DNA of 34,097 nucleotides, taken from assembly GCA_041495845.1 (NCBI GenBank), contig JBGQDM010000024.1:1-34097 (forward strand), given 5' to 3'. This DNA comes from JBGQDM01 sp041495845 (lineage in GTDB: Bacteria > Acidobacteriota > Terriglobia > Terriglobales > Acidobacteriaceae). Below the pieces are notes generated by a model. The model was not told the origin of the DNA and searched no databases. It was given only the letters and a program-made list of their open reading frames with translations. This document shows, piece after piece, positions 15,764-24,498 of the stretch (position 1 is its first letter; every line of letters starts with the position of its first letter). Position numbers and translations under genes: made by a program.

Positions 15764-16747
15764 TCAGTAGCCTCTGCTCTTGTCCACCAGCGCCAGCAAT
15801 TCTTCACCGGCCAGATAGCGGCGAAAGTTTTCGTGGATCAGTGCGTAGTGGCGCTGCCAGAGTTTTTCGGTGATCCCGGCGCTGTGCGGGGTAATCAGCA
15901 GATTATCGAGGTCCCAAAGCGGCGAATCGGAGGCCAGCGGCTCTTTGACGAATACATCGAGCGCGGCACCAGCAATCTGGCGGCGGCGAAGCGCATCCGC
16001 CAACGCAATGCTATCCACCAGGGGGCCACGGCCCACGTTGATCAAATAAGCATTGGGCTTCATGTGGCGCAGTGTCTCCGCATTGATCAGGTTTTCCGTT
16101 GCGGGCGTCACCGGCGCGGCCAGGACAACGTAGTCCGACTCTGCCAGGAGCCGGGGCAACTCCGCCGGACCGAAGACTGCACTCACATTTTCCGCCGGTT
16201 TCTCCGGGTGCTCCCGTACTGCCACCACCCGCATGCCCAGCGGGACGGCGCGTTTCACCACTTCCCTGCCGATCGAACCGAGGCCCACCAGGCCGAGGGT
16301 TGCACCCATGATCTCGCTGGGTCGAGGGAGTTCCTCCCAGAGCCGAGTTTGTCCCCACACATGCTGCTGCTGGAAACGGACACACGCGGGCAGGCGCTTG
16401 GCGAGGGCAAAGACTTGCGCCATGACATGTTCGGCGACGACCGGAGCGTGCACGTCGCGCGCGTTGGTCAACTGCACATCGCTGGCAATGAATTCGGGAA
16501 ACATGAAGAGATGGATCGCAGCAGCGGGTGAGTGTACCCAGCGCAACCGGCGAGCCGCAGCGAACTGTTCCGGACGCAGCGACCAGGTGATGGCGACTTC
16601 CGCGTCAGCAATGTGGCGCTCAACAGCGTCGTAATTCTGCAGGTAGATAAATTCAAGACCGGGGAAATCCTGGCGCAGCCGTTCGAGCACCCAGTCGGGA
16701 ACACTCCAGAGCGGAAAGCGGTGCTGGACCACGAGGAGGACTTTCAT
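15764..16747 (-). CDS. D-2-hydroxyacid dehydrogenase
   Basis: This 327-residue protein is of the D-isomer 2-hydroxyacid dehydrogenase family, which interconverts 2-oxoacids and D-2-hydroxyacids. The nucleotide-binding motif is GLGSIG (155-160). Catalytic residues are R240 in NVGRGPLVD, E269 in DVFVKEPL and H288 in TPHSAG. At the end of strand beta-2 there is R178 (VVAVREH) where NAD-specific members carry aspartate. This suggests a preference for NADP(H), as in glyoxylate/hydroxypyruvate reductases. It lies about 100 nt downstream of gpmI on the same strand. The substrate is not decided by sequence; glyoxylate or hydroxypyruvate is plausible. Confidence 0.87.
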   Translation of the reverse strand: MKVLLVVQHRFPLWSVPDWVLERLRQDFPGLEFIYLQNYDAVERHIADAEVAITWSLRPEQFAAARRLRWVHSPAAAIHLFMFPEFIASDVQLTNARDVHAPVVAEHVMAQVFALAKRLPACVRFQQQHVWGQTRLWEELPRPSEIMGATLGLVGLGSIGREVVKRAVPLGMRVVAVREHPEKPAENVSAVFGPAELPRLLAESDYVVLAAPVTPATENLINAETLRHMKPNAYLINVGRGPLVDSIALADALRRRQIAGAALDVFVKEPLASDSPLWDLDNLLITPHSAGITEKLWQRHYALIHENFRRYLAGEELLALVDKSRGY

Positions 16748-16850
16748 GGTGCAACATCTTAACGTGGAATTCTTGCCCGCCGGAGTTCACCGACACGGAC
16801 GCATCTTGCGCGCGCTTCGCGGGCGAGAGCTCCCACGCCACACAGGCTCC

Positions 16851-18467
16851 TTAGGGCCGCTTCACGATGGGTACGCGCAGGTCGCCCCCTGTCATTTCTC
16901 TGGGCTGGGGCAAGCCCAGCATGCCGAGCACGGTCGGGGAAATGTCGCGCAGCGAGCCATCGGCGCGGAGCGAGAACTGGCGGGCGTTTTCGCTGACCAC
17001 GATGAAAGGCACGGGATTGGTGGTGTGCGCGGTGTGCGGGCCACCCGTGGCCGGATCAATCATCAACTCGGCGTTGCCGTGGTCGGCAGTGATGAGCATG
17101 GCTCCGCCCTTGCGCCGCACCGCCGCTTCGATTTCCGCCAGGCAGCCGTCAATCGTTTCCACCGCTTTGACCGTCGGTTCGATCTTGCCGGAGTGGCCGA
17201 CCATGTCAGCATTGGCAAAGTTGATCACGAACACGTCAAAGCTGCCCTGCTCGATGGCTTTCACCACCCCGGCGGCGATGCCCGCCGCACTCATTTCCGG
17301 TTTCAGATCGTAAGTCGCAACCTTGGGTGACGGCACAAGCAGGCGCTCTTCTCCGGGGAATGGCTGCTCAATGCCGCCGTTGAAGAAATACGTGACGTGG
17401 GCATATTTCTCAGTTTCCGCAACGCGCAGATTTTTCAGGCTGAGCTGGCCCAAAACGTTGGCCAGGATATTTTCCAGCGCCTCGGGCGGAATCACCGCAG
17501 GCAACGTGAATTTCTTGTCGTACTGGGTCAGGCAGACGTAGTGGAGGTTGCGCGGGGTGCGCTCGCGGGGCATGGTGGCGTCGAGATCCTCCGCTCCCTG
17601 GAGATCGCGGCCTGCGGCGGCATTCAGGTTGCTGTTGCGGCAGAGAGCCCGGGTGATCTGCCGGGCACGGTCGGCGCGGAAGTTGAAACAGATGCAGGCG
17701 TCTTCGTCGTGGATGGTCGCAAGCGGCGCACCTTTGCCGTCGGTGCAGACGAAGGGGATGACAAATTCGTCGGTGACGCCTTTGTTGTAGGAATCCTTTA
17801 CGCCTTGAACTGCGTCCGTGTAGCGCGCGGCATCGCCATTTCCATGCACCATCACGTTGAACGCTTTGGCAATCCGCTCCCAGCGGCGGTCGCGGTCCAT
17901 GGCGTAGTAGCGTCCGCTGACGGTGGCAATCTGGCCGCAGTGGTACTCCCGCATCTTCTGTTGGAGTTGTTCGAGATAGCCGGCGCCGTTGGTGGGGAGC
18001 GTGTCGCGACCATCCATGAAGGCGTGCACGAAGACGCGATCCAGGCCGTTCTGTTTGGCCATGCGCAGCAGCGCGTAGAGATGGTGTTGCTGCGAATGTA
18101 CGCCGCCATCGGAGACGAGGCCAAAGAGATGCAGGCGGCGGCCAGCGGAACGCGCGTGCTGCATGGCCGCGAGCAGCGTGGGATTCGAGAACAGGTCCCC
18201 GTTTTCGATCATGTGATCGATGCGGGTAATGTCCATGCGAACAATGCGGCCGGCACCGATGTTAAGGTGACCGACTTCACTGTTCCCCATCTGGCCGTTG
18301 GGCAGGCCCACGAAAGGACCGCTGGTGTGAATCAGCGTATTGGGATAGTCCCGCAACAAGCGGTCGTAGGTGGGCTTGCGGGCCAGCGCGATGGCGTTGG
18401 CGTGGGTCTCAGCGCGATAGCCCCAGCCGTCGAGGATGATGAGGACGAGAGGTTTGGGACGAGTCAT
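16851..18467 (-). CDS. gpmI: 2,3-bisphosphoglycerate-independent phosphoglycerate mutase
   Basis: GpmI interconverts 3- and 2-phosphoglycerate in glycolysis and gluconeogenesis, using two Mn ions and a phosphoserine. The 538-residue protein has LDGWGYR (12-18) with metal ligand D13, and the phospho-acceptor Ser63 in QMGNSEVGHLNIGAG. HAFMDGRDT and ITADHGNAE with further metal ligands are also present. It is slightly longer than the common 510 residues. A GGAAG site precedes the ATG. It is followed by the hydroxyacid dehydrogenase gene and lies in the same minus-strand run as eno, which uses its product 2-phosphoglycerate. Confidence 0.96.
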   Translation of the reverse strand: MTRPKPLVLIILDGWGYRAETHANAIALARKPTYDRLLRDYPNTLIHTSGPFVGLPNGQMGNSEVGHLNIGAGRIVRMDITRIDHMIENGDLFSNPTLLAAMQHARSAGRRLHLFGLVSDGGVHSQQHHLYALLRMAKQNGLDRVFVHAFMDGRDTLPTNGAGYLEQLQQKMREYHCGQIATVSGRYYAMDRDRRWERIAKAFNVMVHGNGDAARYTDAVQGVKDSYNKGVTDEFVIPFVCTDGKGAPLATIHDEDACICFNFRADRARQITRALCRNSNLNAAAGRDLQGAEDLDATMPRERTPRNLHYVCLTQYDKKFTLPAVIPPEALENILANVLGQLSLKNLRVAETEKYAHVTYFFNGGIEQPFPGEERLLVPSPKVATYDLKPEMSAAGIAAGVVKAIEQGSFDVFVINFANADMVGHSGKIEPTVKAVETIDGCLAEIEAAVRRKGGAMLITADHGNAELMIDPATGGPHTAHTTNPVPFIVVSENARQFSLRADGSLRDISPTVLGMLGLPQPREMTGGDLRVPIVKRP

Positions 18468-18562
18468 CAGTTCTTCCGCCGCAATTGCAGCCGCAAGATT
18501 GCAGCCTGCTCAGATCTGATCGTGCGCAAACAACGCAGCAGCATATCAGTTGCACGGTCGTA

Positions 18563-20002
18563 TCAGCGTTTCTCTTTGAGTTCAGCGGCCTTGCGCCGAG
18601 CTGCTTCGGCTTGCTGGGTCATCCCCTTTGTCTGGTAGACCGCGGCCAGGAAGCTCTCGGTATCCGCATTGTCCCCGCTGGTTTCTTGTGCCTTGCGGAA
18701 AGCGGCGATGGCTTCGTCGTACATTTTCAGTTGGACGTAAGAACGGCCGAGTTCGTAGAAGACGCCCTCGAGGTCGCCGTCCATGTTCGCCGCAGCGTTG
18801 AATTCCTGGATGGCTGCCTGATGGTCGTTCCCGGCAGCAAGAACCAGGCCCAAGCCAAAGTGCGCGTCGGCTGCCTTCGCATCCCGCTTCAACATTCCGG
18901 CGAATTGTTCTTGGGCTTGTGGGAGACGCCCTTCTTCCAGATAAAGCAATCCCAAGTCGTAGGGTGCGGCAAGGTCCCTGGGCTGGGCCGTGATGATTCG
19001 TTGGAGCACCGCCTCTGCCTCCGCATAGCGCTGCAGGTGGCGATACGCGTCGGCGAGTTGCAAGTGGGCCGGGACAAAGTCATGGCGCTGACGAATGGCG
19101 GTCTGGAACTCCGCCACGGCCTCGCCAAATTTGTGGTCTTCCAGCAATGCATTTCCACGCTGGTAATGGACCAAATAAGCCCGCTCGTGCTGGAGTAAGA
19201 AAATGCCCCCGGCCACCAGTCCCATCCCCAACAACAACACGAAGAGATGGCCCACGACGGCACTGCGGTCGCCAGCCAGGCGAGCAATCAGAGCACCCAG
19301 AACCAAGCCCGCCACCAGACCGCCGATGTGCGCCGCATTGTCGGTAACCCCGGACATGGCGCCGTACACCAGGTTGTAGCCGGCGAACATGAGTACGCTG
19401 CGGAGCGAACCCGCTACCTGAGCCCGTGACGCGGAAAACTCGCCCAGGTAATAAGCGGAGATCAAGGCGCCGGCGATGCCGAAGATGGCGCCGGATGCAC
19501 CTGCACTCACAATTCCGGGGTGCCAGGCAACGCTGGTCAGGCTGCCGGCTAACCCGGAAATCAGGTACACGCCCGCGAAGGTCCACGGGCCAAGGAGCGA
19601 TTCCGCCATCGTGCCCAGGCTCCACAAGCACCACATGTTCAGACCGATGTGAATGATGCCGATGTGCACGAATGCGGAGGTCAGCAGGCGCCACCATTCT
19701 CCGCTGACGGTGAGGGGGCCCCAGTTCGCTCCCCAGCGCACCAGTTCCTGACCGGTTGGCTCGAAGGGCGAGATTCCCGCCAGGCACATACCGAGAAACA
19801 CCGCCACATTGGCGCCGAAAAAAAGCTGCGTGACCAGCCTGGAGGAAGACGCGCGCGCGCGCCAAGGGGCCGTCATTACGGGCTGCAACGCATCCGCAGG
19901 TTCTTCCCCGCGTTGCGCCGCCTGGTGGCGCTTACACCACTGGCAAATCCTAGTCAGGGAGAGAGCCGGCAACTCGCGGCCACACTGGGTGCACTTGGCC
20001 AT
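18563..20002 (-). CDS. Rhomboid-family intramembrane protease with zinc ribbon and TPR domain
   Basis: This 479-residue protein has three parts. Residues 1-25 hold a possible zinc ribbon (C4-x2-C7, C20-x2-C23). Residues about 55-270 are a rhomboid domain with several membrane helices: HIGIIHIGLNM (113-123), the catalytic Ser170 in GASGAIFG, and His225 in AHIGG. Residues about 278-470 are tetratricopeptide repeats, including NALLEDHKFGEAVAEF. Rhomboids cut transmembrane substrates within the membrane. The TPR part, placed after the last helix, probably recruits a partner. GGAG lies eight nt before the ATG. It starts 16 nt after the DUF2059-like gene, so the two are likely co-transcribed. Confidence 0.9.
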   Translation of the reverse strand: MAKCTQCGRELPALSLTRICQWCKRHQAAQRGEEPADALQPVMTAPWRARASSSRLVTQLFFGANVAVFLGMCLAGISPFEPTGQELVRWGANWGPLTVSGEWWRLLTSAFVHIGIIHIGLNMWCLWSLGTMAESLLGPWTFAGVYLISGLAGSLTSVAWHPGIVSAGASGAIFGIAGALISAYYLGEFSASRAQVAGSLRSVLMFAGYNLVYGAMSGVTDNAAHIGGLVAGLVLGALIARLAGDRSAVVGHLFVLLLGMGLVAGGIFLLQHERAYLVHYQRGNALLEDHKFGEAVAEFQTAIRQRHDFVPAHLQLADAYRHLQRYAEAEAVLQRIITAQPRDLAAPYDLGLLYLEEGRLPQAQEQFAGMLKRDAKAADAHFGLGLVLAAGNDHQAAIQEFNAAANMDGDLEGVFYELGRSYVQLKMYDEAIAAFRKAQETSGDNADTESFLAAVYQTKGMTQQAEAARRKAAELKEKR

Positions 20003-20018
20003 CGATCAGCTCCGGGGC

Positions 20019-20576
20019 CTAGGTCTTCTCTTTTGGGGCTGGTTTCGGAGCGGCCTCTTTCGGCTTATTCAACTTCAGGTCGCGCTCCACGCGATCCATC
20101 ATCTCGTCCATCAGACGTTCCATGCGGCCGGACATCGCCTGCATGCTCTCACTCACGATGGCCGGCTGGTCCTGCAACAATTTTTGACCGGTGGGAGAAG
20201 AGTAGAAACCCAGCATGGCCTCTACATCGCTTTTGCTCAGGTGCTTCTGATAGACGGGTACGATGTCGTCGAGCATTTCTTCCACGGGATAATTCTTCAG
20301 CAGATCGTCGCTCATGGCGGTGACGCGAGCAAGTTCCTGGTCAGTGGCATCGGGGTGGCGGCGTTTGACGGCCTGCTTCGTCATCTCGCGCACTTGCACC
20401 GCCATGAGTTCCACAGTGTGCCGGGTCTGCTCTTTCAGGTGCATCACGTCAAAGAGATGGACCACATCTTCGCGCGTGGAAGGGACAGCGGAGGCGGCTT
20501 GGGCAGCGGCCGTCTGGGCAACGCCGCCGGTCGCCAGAAGAATGGCCCACAGCACGGTCAACCGTCTCAACTTCAT
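20019..20576 (-). CDS. Exported DUF2059-like protein
   Basis: This 185-residue protein starts with a signal peptide: MKLRR, a hydrophobic run, and a likely cleavage site after AAAQA or AQA near residues 22-27. The rest is mostly helical and charged. It resembles DUF2059 proteins in the segment with VPVYQKHLSKSDVEAMLGFY, SSPTGQKLL and repeated methionines in the last helix. The C-terminus is a lysine/proline tail. The function of this family is unknown. The start at 20576 follows GAGG at nine nt; an upstream in-frame ATG at 20621 would place charged residues before the signal peptide. It lies between eno and the rhomboid gene. Confidence 0.78.
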   Translation of the reverse strand: MKLRRLTVLWAILLATGGVAQTAAAQAASAVPSTREDVVHLFDVMHLKEQTRHTVELMAVQVREMTKQAVKRRHPDATDQELARVTAMSDDLLKNYPVEEMLDDIVPVYQKHLSKSDVEAMLGFYSSPTGQKLLQDQPAIVSESMQAMSGRMERLMDEMMDRVERDLKLNKPKEAAPKPAPKEKT

Positions 20577-20636
20577 GGGGATGAACCTCGTCGGTCTTAC
20601 CTTCATTGCTATGTGATGCATCCACGCCCCCGTGCG

Positions 20637-21920
20637 TTAGCCGCTGTAGTTCAGCGCCTTTAAGCCGAGAAAGCGGGCTTCTTCGTCGAGTTGTTCTTCG
20701 ATGCGTAGAAGCTGGTTGTATTTGGCGATGCGGTCGGTGCGCGAGGCAGAGCCGGTCTTGATCTGGCCGACGCCGGTGGCCACGGCGAGATCGGCAATGA
20801 ACGTGTCTTCGCTCTCGCCAGAGCGATGCGAGATGACGCAGGTGTAGCCGTTGCTGCGGGCCAGCGCGATGGCATCCAGCGTTTCGCTGACCGTACCGAT
20901 CTGATTCACTTTGATCAGAATGGAGTTGGCCACGCCGCGGTCGATGCCTTCCTGCAAGCGCTCTGTGTTGGTCACGAACAAATCATCGCCCACGAGCTGA
21001 ATCTTCCCGCCAACTTCCTCGGTGAGTAACTTCCAGCCCTCCCAGTCATCCTCGGCCAGGCCGTCTTCGATGGAGACAATGGGGTAGTCGTTCACCCACT
21101 TGGCCCAAAAGCGCACCATGTCTTCCGAGGATTTCGAACTCTTGTCTGATTTCTTGAAAACATACTTGCCGTCCTGAAAGAACTCGCTGGCGGCGGGGTC
21201 GAGCGCGATGGCGACATCCTGACCGGGGCGGAACCCGGCAACCTGGATGGCTTCCAGAACAACTTCGATGGCTTCGGTATTCGATTTGACGGAGGGTGCG
21301 AAGCCGCCTTCGTCGCCGACGGAGGTGTTGTAGCCGCGCTTTTTCAGCACGCCTTTCAGCGTGTGGAAAATTTCCACGCCCCAGCGCAGCGCTTCGGAAA
21401 ACGATTCGGCGCCCACGGGCATGCACATGAATTCCTGAAAATCCACGTTGTTGTCGGCATGGGCGCCTCCATTGAGAATGTTCATCATGGGCACGGGCAG
21501 CACGCAGGCGCCAACGCCGCCGAGATAGCGATAGAGCGGCATCTTGTAACTTTCCGCGGCGGCGCGTGCCACCGCCATCGAAACTGCCAGAATGGCGTTG
21601 GCGCCAAGCCGGGCTTTGTTGGGCGTCCCGTCCAGCTCGATCATGGTCTGGTCCACGGCGCGTTGATTGGAAGCATTCAGGCCGCCGAGGGCTTCCGCGA
21701 TTTCGCCATTCACGTTTTCCACGGCTTTAAGCACGCCCTTGCCGAGGTAGCGTTCTTGAATGCCGTCACGAAGTTCGACGGCTTCGTGCTCGCCGGTGGA
21801 TGCGCCGCTAGGTACAATGGCGCGGCCGAAGGCGCCGTCCGCCAGCAGGACCTCAGCTTCGACGGTGGGGTTGCCGCGAGAATCGAGCACTTCCCGGGCT
21901 TGAATGGTGGCGATGTTCAT
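20637..21920 (-). CDS. eno: Enolase
   Basis: Enolase converts 2-phosphoglycerate to phosphoenolpyruvate with magnesium. The 427-residue product begins MNIATIQAREVLDSRGNPTV, the invariant enolase start. It also contains PSGASTGEHEAVELRD, NGGAHADNNVDFQEFM, SVGDEGGFAP, SIEDGLAEDDW and the C-terminal SHRSGESEDTFIADLAV. The GAGG site eight nt upstream supports the ATG at 21920. An in-frame ATG at 22028 would add 36 residues that no enolase has, so I reject it. It heads the long minus-strand run that also contains gpmI, the preceding glycolytic enzyme. Confidence 0.97.
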   Translation of the reverse strand: MNIATIQAREVLDSRGNPTVEAEVLLADGAFGRAIVPSGASTGEHEAVELRDGIQERYLGKGVLKAVENVNGEIAEALGGLNASNQRAVDQTMIELDGTPNKARLGANAILAVSMAVARAAAESYKMPLYRYLGGVGACVLPVPMMNILNGGAHADNNVDFQEFMCMPVGAESFSEALRWGVEIFHTLKGVLKKRGYNTSVGDEGGFAPSVKSNTEAIEVVLEAIQVAGFRPGQDVAIALDPAASEFFQDGKYVFKKSDKSSKSSEDMVRFWAKWVNDYPIVSIEDGLAEDDWEGWKLLTEEVGGKIQLVGDDLFVTNTERLQEGIDRGVANSILIKVNQIGTVSETLDAIALARSNGYTCVISHRSGESEDTFIADLAVATGVGQIKTGSASRTDRIAKYNQLLRIEEQLDEEARFLGLKALNYSG

Positions 21921-22045
21921 GGGAAAAACCTCGAGTGGCCGCGCCGGGGCGGCACAAGATGGGCTGCCGGAATTGCGGTTTGGACTTTTGCCGGTAAGAT
22001 CGTTGATGCTGATGAAAGTGTTGCTCATGGGACACTGAAATGGGG

Positions 22046-22051
22046 ATTATA
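22046..22051 (-). promoter_or_regulatory. Candidate -10 element upstream of eno
   Basis: A perfect TATAAT is present on the minus strand (22051-22046), in the context GATATAATCCCC. It would give a leader of about 118 nt before the enolase ATG. No clear -35 is found 16-18 nt upstream. The same eleven bases, GATATAATCCC, occur just before ftsY. Confidence 0.45.
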
Positions 22052-22140
22052 TCGGAGAGGGGCAACTCGGACTGGAGGACACGCGGCGCCGGGCAATTGG
22101 TGGCAGGACATTCCTCGCGGATTGCGGAGCCGAAAACACC

Positions 22141-22356
22141 ATGAAGAAACCAGTGATCAAACTCCGCTGTCCATTGTGCCGGAAGCGGACGGTGACCAGC
22201 GCTGCGCCCGATTTTCCTTTCTGCAGTGAACGCTGCCGGCTGATTGATCTGGGCAAGTGGGCCAGCGGGGAGTATCGCATCCCGGCGCCGCTGGACGACC
22301 CCCCCGAGATGGGTGAAGACAACATGCAGGGAGATGATGACGAGCCCGGAAGCTAA
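22141..22356 (+). CDS. yacG: DNA gyrase inhibitor / zinc protein YacG
   Basis: This 71-residue zinc protein has the family's four cysteines in CPLC (about 10-13) and FCSERC (about 27-32), then the signature IDLGKWASGEYRIP. YacG binds GyrB and inhibits gyrase in E. coli. The tail is acidic (EMGEDNMQGDDDEPGS). It is divergent from eno, and its last codons overlap the pgpA start, which implies coupling. Confidence 0.9.
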   Translation: MKKPVIKLRCPLCRKRTVTSAAPDFPFCSERCRLIDLGKWASGEYRIPAPLDDPPEMGEDNMQGDDDEPGS

Positions 22357-22831
22357 CGCCGCGCCGCCGTGGGCGCGGATGATCGCAACGGTCTTCGGCA
22401 CGGGCTATCTGCGTCCGGGCCCGGGAACATGGGCCTCGGTTGCGACGGTGTTGGCGTGGTGGGCCATCGCAAGAACTTTGCCGGAGACGCGTGTGCCCTA
22501 TGTGGCGGCCGGACTGGCGGCCTTGGCAGTGCTGGTGGGCATTCCGGCGGCCACCCGGGTAGCGCGCGCCAGCAGGGTAAAAGACCCGCAGTTCGTGGTC
22601 ATTGATGAAACCGCAGGGCAGTTGATCACGCTCATCGGCGCGCCCCTGACCTGGCCCGCGCTGTTGGCGGGCTTGCTACTTTTCCGGGCTTTCGACATCA
22701 TCAAACCACCGCCGGTGCGCTGGCTGGAGCGGGTGCCGGAAGGCGCGGGCATCGTTCTGGATGATGTGGCCGCGGGGTTGTATGCGCTGCTGGCCCTGCA
22801 GGCGTTGCTGCGCTTTGGCGTGCTGCATTAG
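22334..22831 (+). CDS. pgpA: Phosphatidylglycerophosphatase A family protein
   Basis: PgpA dephosphorylates phosphatidylglycerophosphate to phosphatidylglycerol at the inner membrane. The roughly 165-residue protein shows the family marks in order: ATVFGTGYLRPGPGTWAS, then DPQFVVIDETAGQLI, FRAFDIIKPPP and EGAGIVLDDVAAGLYALL. Hydrophobic segments lie between them. Two adjacent ATGs (22334, 22337) follow GGGAG, and either may be used; a third at 22379 lies directly before the core. The gene overlaps yacG by 23 nt. It is one of several phospholipid genes in the window, with plsY and gpsA 5 kb downstream. Confidence 0.9.
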   Translation: MMTSPEANAAPPWARMIATVFGTGYLRPGPGTWASVATVLAWWAIARTLPETRVPYVAAGLAALAVLVGIPAATRVARASRVKDPQFVVIDETAGQLITLIGAPLTWPALLAGLLLFRAFDIIKPPPVRWLERVPEGAGIVLDDVAAGLYALLALQALLRFGVLH

Positions 22832-22883
22832 GGCAGGTTGCACCCCGGTGTGCGCTGAAATTGTAGGAGAGAGATTTGCGAGC

Positions 22884-23942
22884 ATGGGAATTACGGACCA
22901 TCTAAAGGGCAAGGGAAACGTGAACGGAAAACCGCGCTTGGAATCGGCGGACCCGGGGTCGGCATTGCCCGGCGGCGAGGTACGGCTGCGGGGAGCGGGC
23001 TTGCGCCCGGCAGAGTTCCGGCCGCCGCGCGTGCAGTTTGGCGCCGCGGACGCCGCCGTGCTGATCAGCGCGGATGATTTTGTGGTAGCGCGCGTGCCCG
23101 AGGGCGCAACCACCGGGCCGGTGGTGGTCGCCGCCAATGGACACAACAGCAATCCGCTGGACGTGCAAGTTGCCGTCATCGTCGCCGAGAACCTCCACCC
23201 CGTAGCCAATCCCGCGCTCGATGCCGAAGGCAACATTTACGTAACGTTTTCCGGGGCCCGCGGGGAAAAGGTGCCGGTGGCGGTCTACAAGATTGATACC
23301 AACTACACCGCACGCCCGTTTCTCGGCGACCTGATGAATGCCACCGCCATTGCCTTCGATCGCGCTGGTGAGATGTATGTCTCTTCGCGGCACGAGGGCG
23401 CGGTCTACAAGGTGGGACGCAACGCCGCCATGTCCACCTATTCGAAGAGCCTCGGCGTCGCCACCGGGATGGCGTTCGACCGCGACGAAAACCTCTACGT
23501 GGGTGATCGCAGCGGAACCATTTTCAAGATCGCTCGCGATCGGCAGATTTTTGTTTTCGCGACGCTGGAGCCAAGCGTTTCTGCATATCACCTGGCGATG
23601 GGGCCGGCGGGGGACCTCTTCGTGACCGGCCCCACCATCTCCAGCAGCGAGTGCGTCTACCGGATCTCCCGGCAAGGCGAAGTTTCCGTCTTCTATCGTG
23701 GGCTGGGACGCCCGCAGGGGTTGGCGTTTGACGTGGACGGGAACCTGTACGTCGCAGCGTCGGTCGGCGGACGGCGCGGGATAGTGAAAATTACACCGCA
23801 AGCCGAGGCGTCGCTCGCCGTCTCCGGGCAAGGGTTGGTGGGCCTGGCGTTCGCACCCGGCAAGTCCGTGATTCTGGCCACCGCGAATGCAGTGCATCAT
23901 CTGGCGTGGGGAATTGCAGGATTGCCGCTGCCGGCCGAGTAG
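22884..23942 (+). CDS. TIG/IPT plus NHL/SMP-30-like beta-propeller protein
   Basis: This 352-residue protein starts with an IPT/TIG-like beta-sandwich at about residues 15-95 (ADPGSALPGGEVRLRGAGL, then VPEGATTGPVVVA). A propeller follows with repeats such as ALDAEGNIYVTF, AFDRAGEMYVSS, AFDRDENLYVGD, AMGPAGDLFVTG and AFDVDGNLYVAA. These are NHL or SMP-30/gluconolactonase-type blades. No signal peptide is visible from the ATG at 22884, which has GGAG about 13 nt upstream. The role is unknown; such propellers bind ligands or proteins and some are lactonases. It follows pgpA by 52 nt and could share its transcript. Confidence 0.78.
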   Translation: MGITDHLKGKGNVNGKPRLESADPGSALPGGEVRLRGAGLRPAEFRPPRVQFGAADAAVLISADDFVVARVPEGATTGPVVVAANGHNSNPLDVQVAVIVAENLHPVANPALDAEGNIYVTFSGARGEKVPVAVYKIDTNYTARPFLGDLMNATAIAFDRAGEMYVSSRHEGAVYKVGRNAAMSTYSKSLGVATGMAFDRDENLYVGDRSGTIFKIARDRQIFVFATLEPSVSAYHLAMGPAGDLFVTGPTISSSECVYRISRQGEVSVFYRGLGRPQGLAFDVDGNLYVAASVGGRRGIVKITPQAEASLAVSGQGLVGLAFAPGKSVILATANAVHHLAWGIAGLPLPAE

Positions 23943-24022
23943 GGCTTCGAACCGCAGAGAGCGAAGCGGAAGACCCTGTCATGACGACCCCCACGTGACA
24001 ACCACCCACACATAAACGCTTC

Positions 24023-24478
24023 TTACCGAACCGCCCCCTGCTGACGCGATACCACCGGAACAGATTTGTGCAGAATCTCGATTGGGTAAGAAAACGTCTC
24101 AGTCGCCCCCGTGGCACATTCGAGTCTGACGTTGATCCAGCATGTGCCCGAAGTTCCTACGGGGATACCGACGAACTTCTGGATGACTTTGTGTGTGCGG
24201 TCGGTAAAATCAAATTCCACCTCAGTTTTCATGCTGCGGACTACACCCGCAGGCGGAACAACCTCAGTGAATAGTCTGCTGTGCCCCGGCTCTTCGCCAT
24301 CTTTCTTTTTCCATACTGTAAACACCGCCCATTCTCTTGGTGTTATCACGTCGGCAGGTAGTTGCTGCCCCTCTGGAATCTGTGCCTCGACCCGCTCCAT
24401 GAGCACGATCAGACTGGGATTTTTCTGCTCATCAACGATGACTCTTTCGCAAGCAATAAGGCAGAGAAGTTCAGGCAT
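24023..24478 (-). CDS. Hypothetical protein (faintly DUF6941-like)
   Basis: This 151-residue protein has no function I can name. The start, MPELLCLIACERVIVDEQ followed by NPSLIVLMERVEA, faintly resembles small DUF6941-type proteins, whose N-termini read like CD..VVD..GK.SLIG. The rest alternates beta-strand-like segments, including PREWAVFTVWKKKDGEEPGH and KFVGIPVGTSGTCWINVRLE, suggesting a beta-sandwich. AAGGAG lies upstream of the ATG. It is the last gene of a three-gene minus-strand cassette, 20 nt after the zinc-ribbon gene. The base composition is visibly lower in GC than the flanking core genes, which suggests later acquisition. Confidence 0.6.
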   Translation of the reverse strand: MPELLCLIACERVIVDEQKNPSLIVLMERVEAQIPEGQQLPADVITPREWAVFTVWKKKDGEEPGHSRLFTEVVPPAGVVRSMKTEVEFDFTDRTHKVIQKFVGIPVGTSGTCWINVRLECATGATETFSYPIEILHKSVPVVSRQQGAVR

Positions 24479-24498
24479 GCGGGGGTTCCACTCCTTAC

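Noticed and set aside
17397..18638. Open frame of about 410 codons antisense to gpmI
   Set aside because: GpmI motifs are intact on the other strand, and the antisense product shows only residue bias.
21921..22028. Extended enolase start at 22028
   Set aside because: The extra 36 residues are absent from known enolases, and the ATG at 21920 has a proper ribosome-binding site.
23943..24022. Possible tRNA fragment around a TTCGAACC word
   Set aside because: No acceptor stem or anticodon arm can be folded around it.
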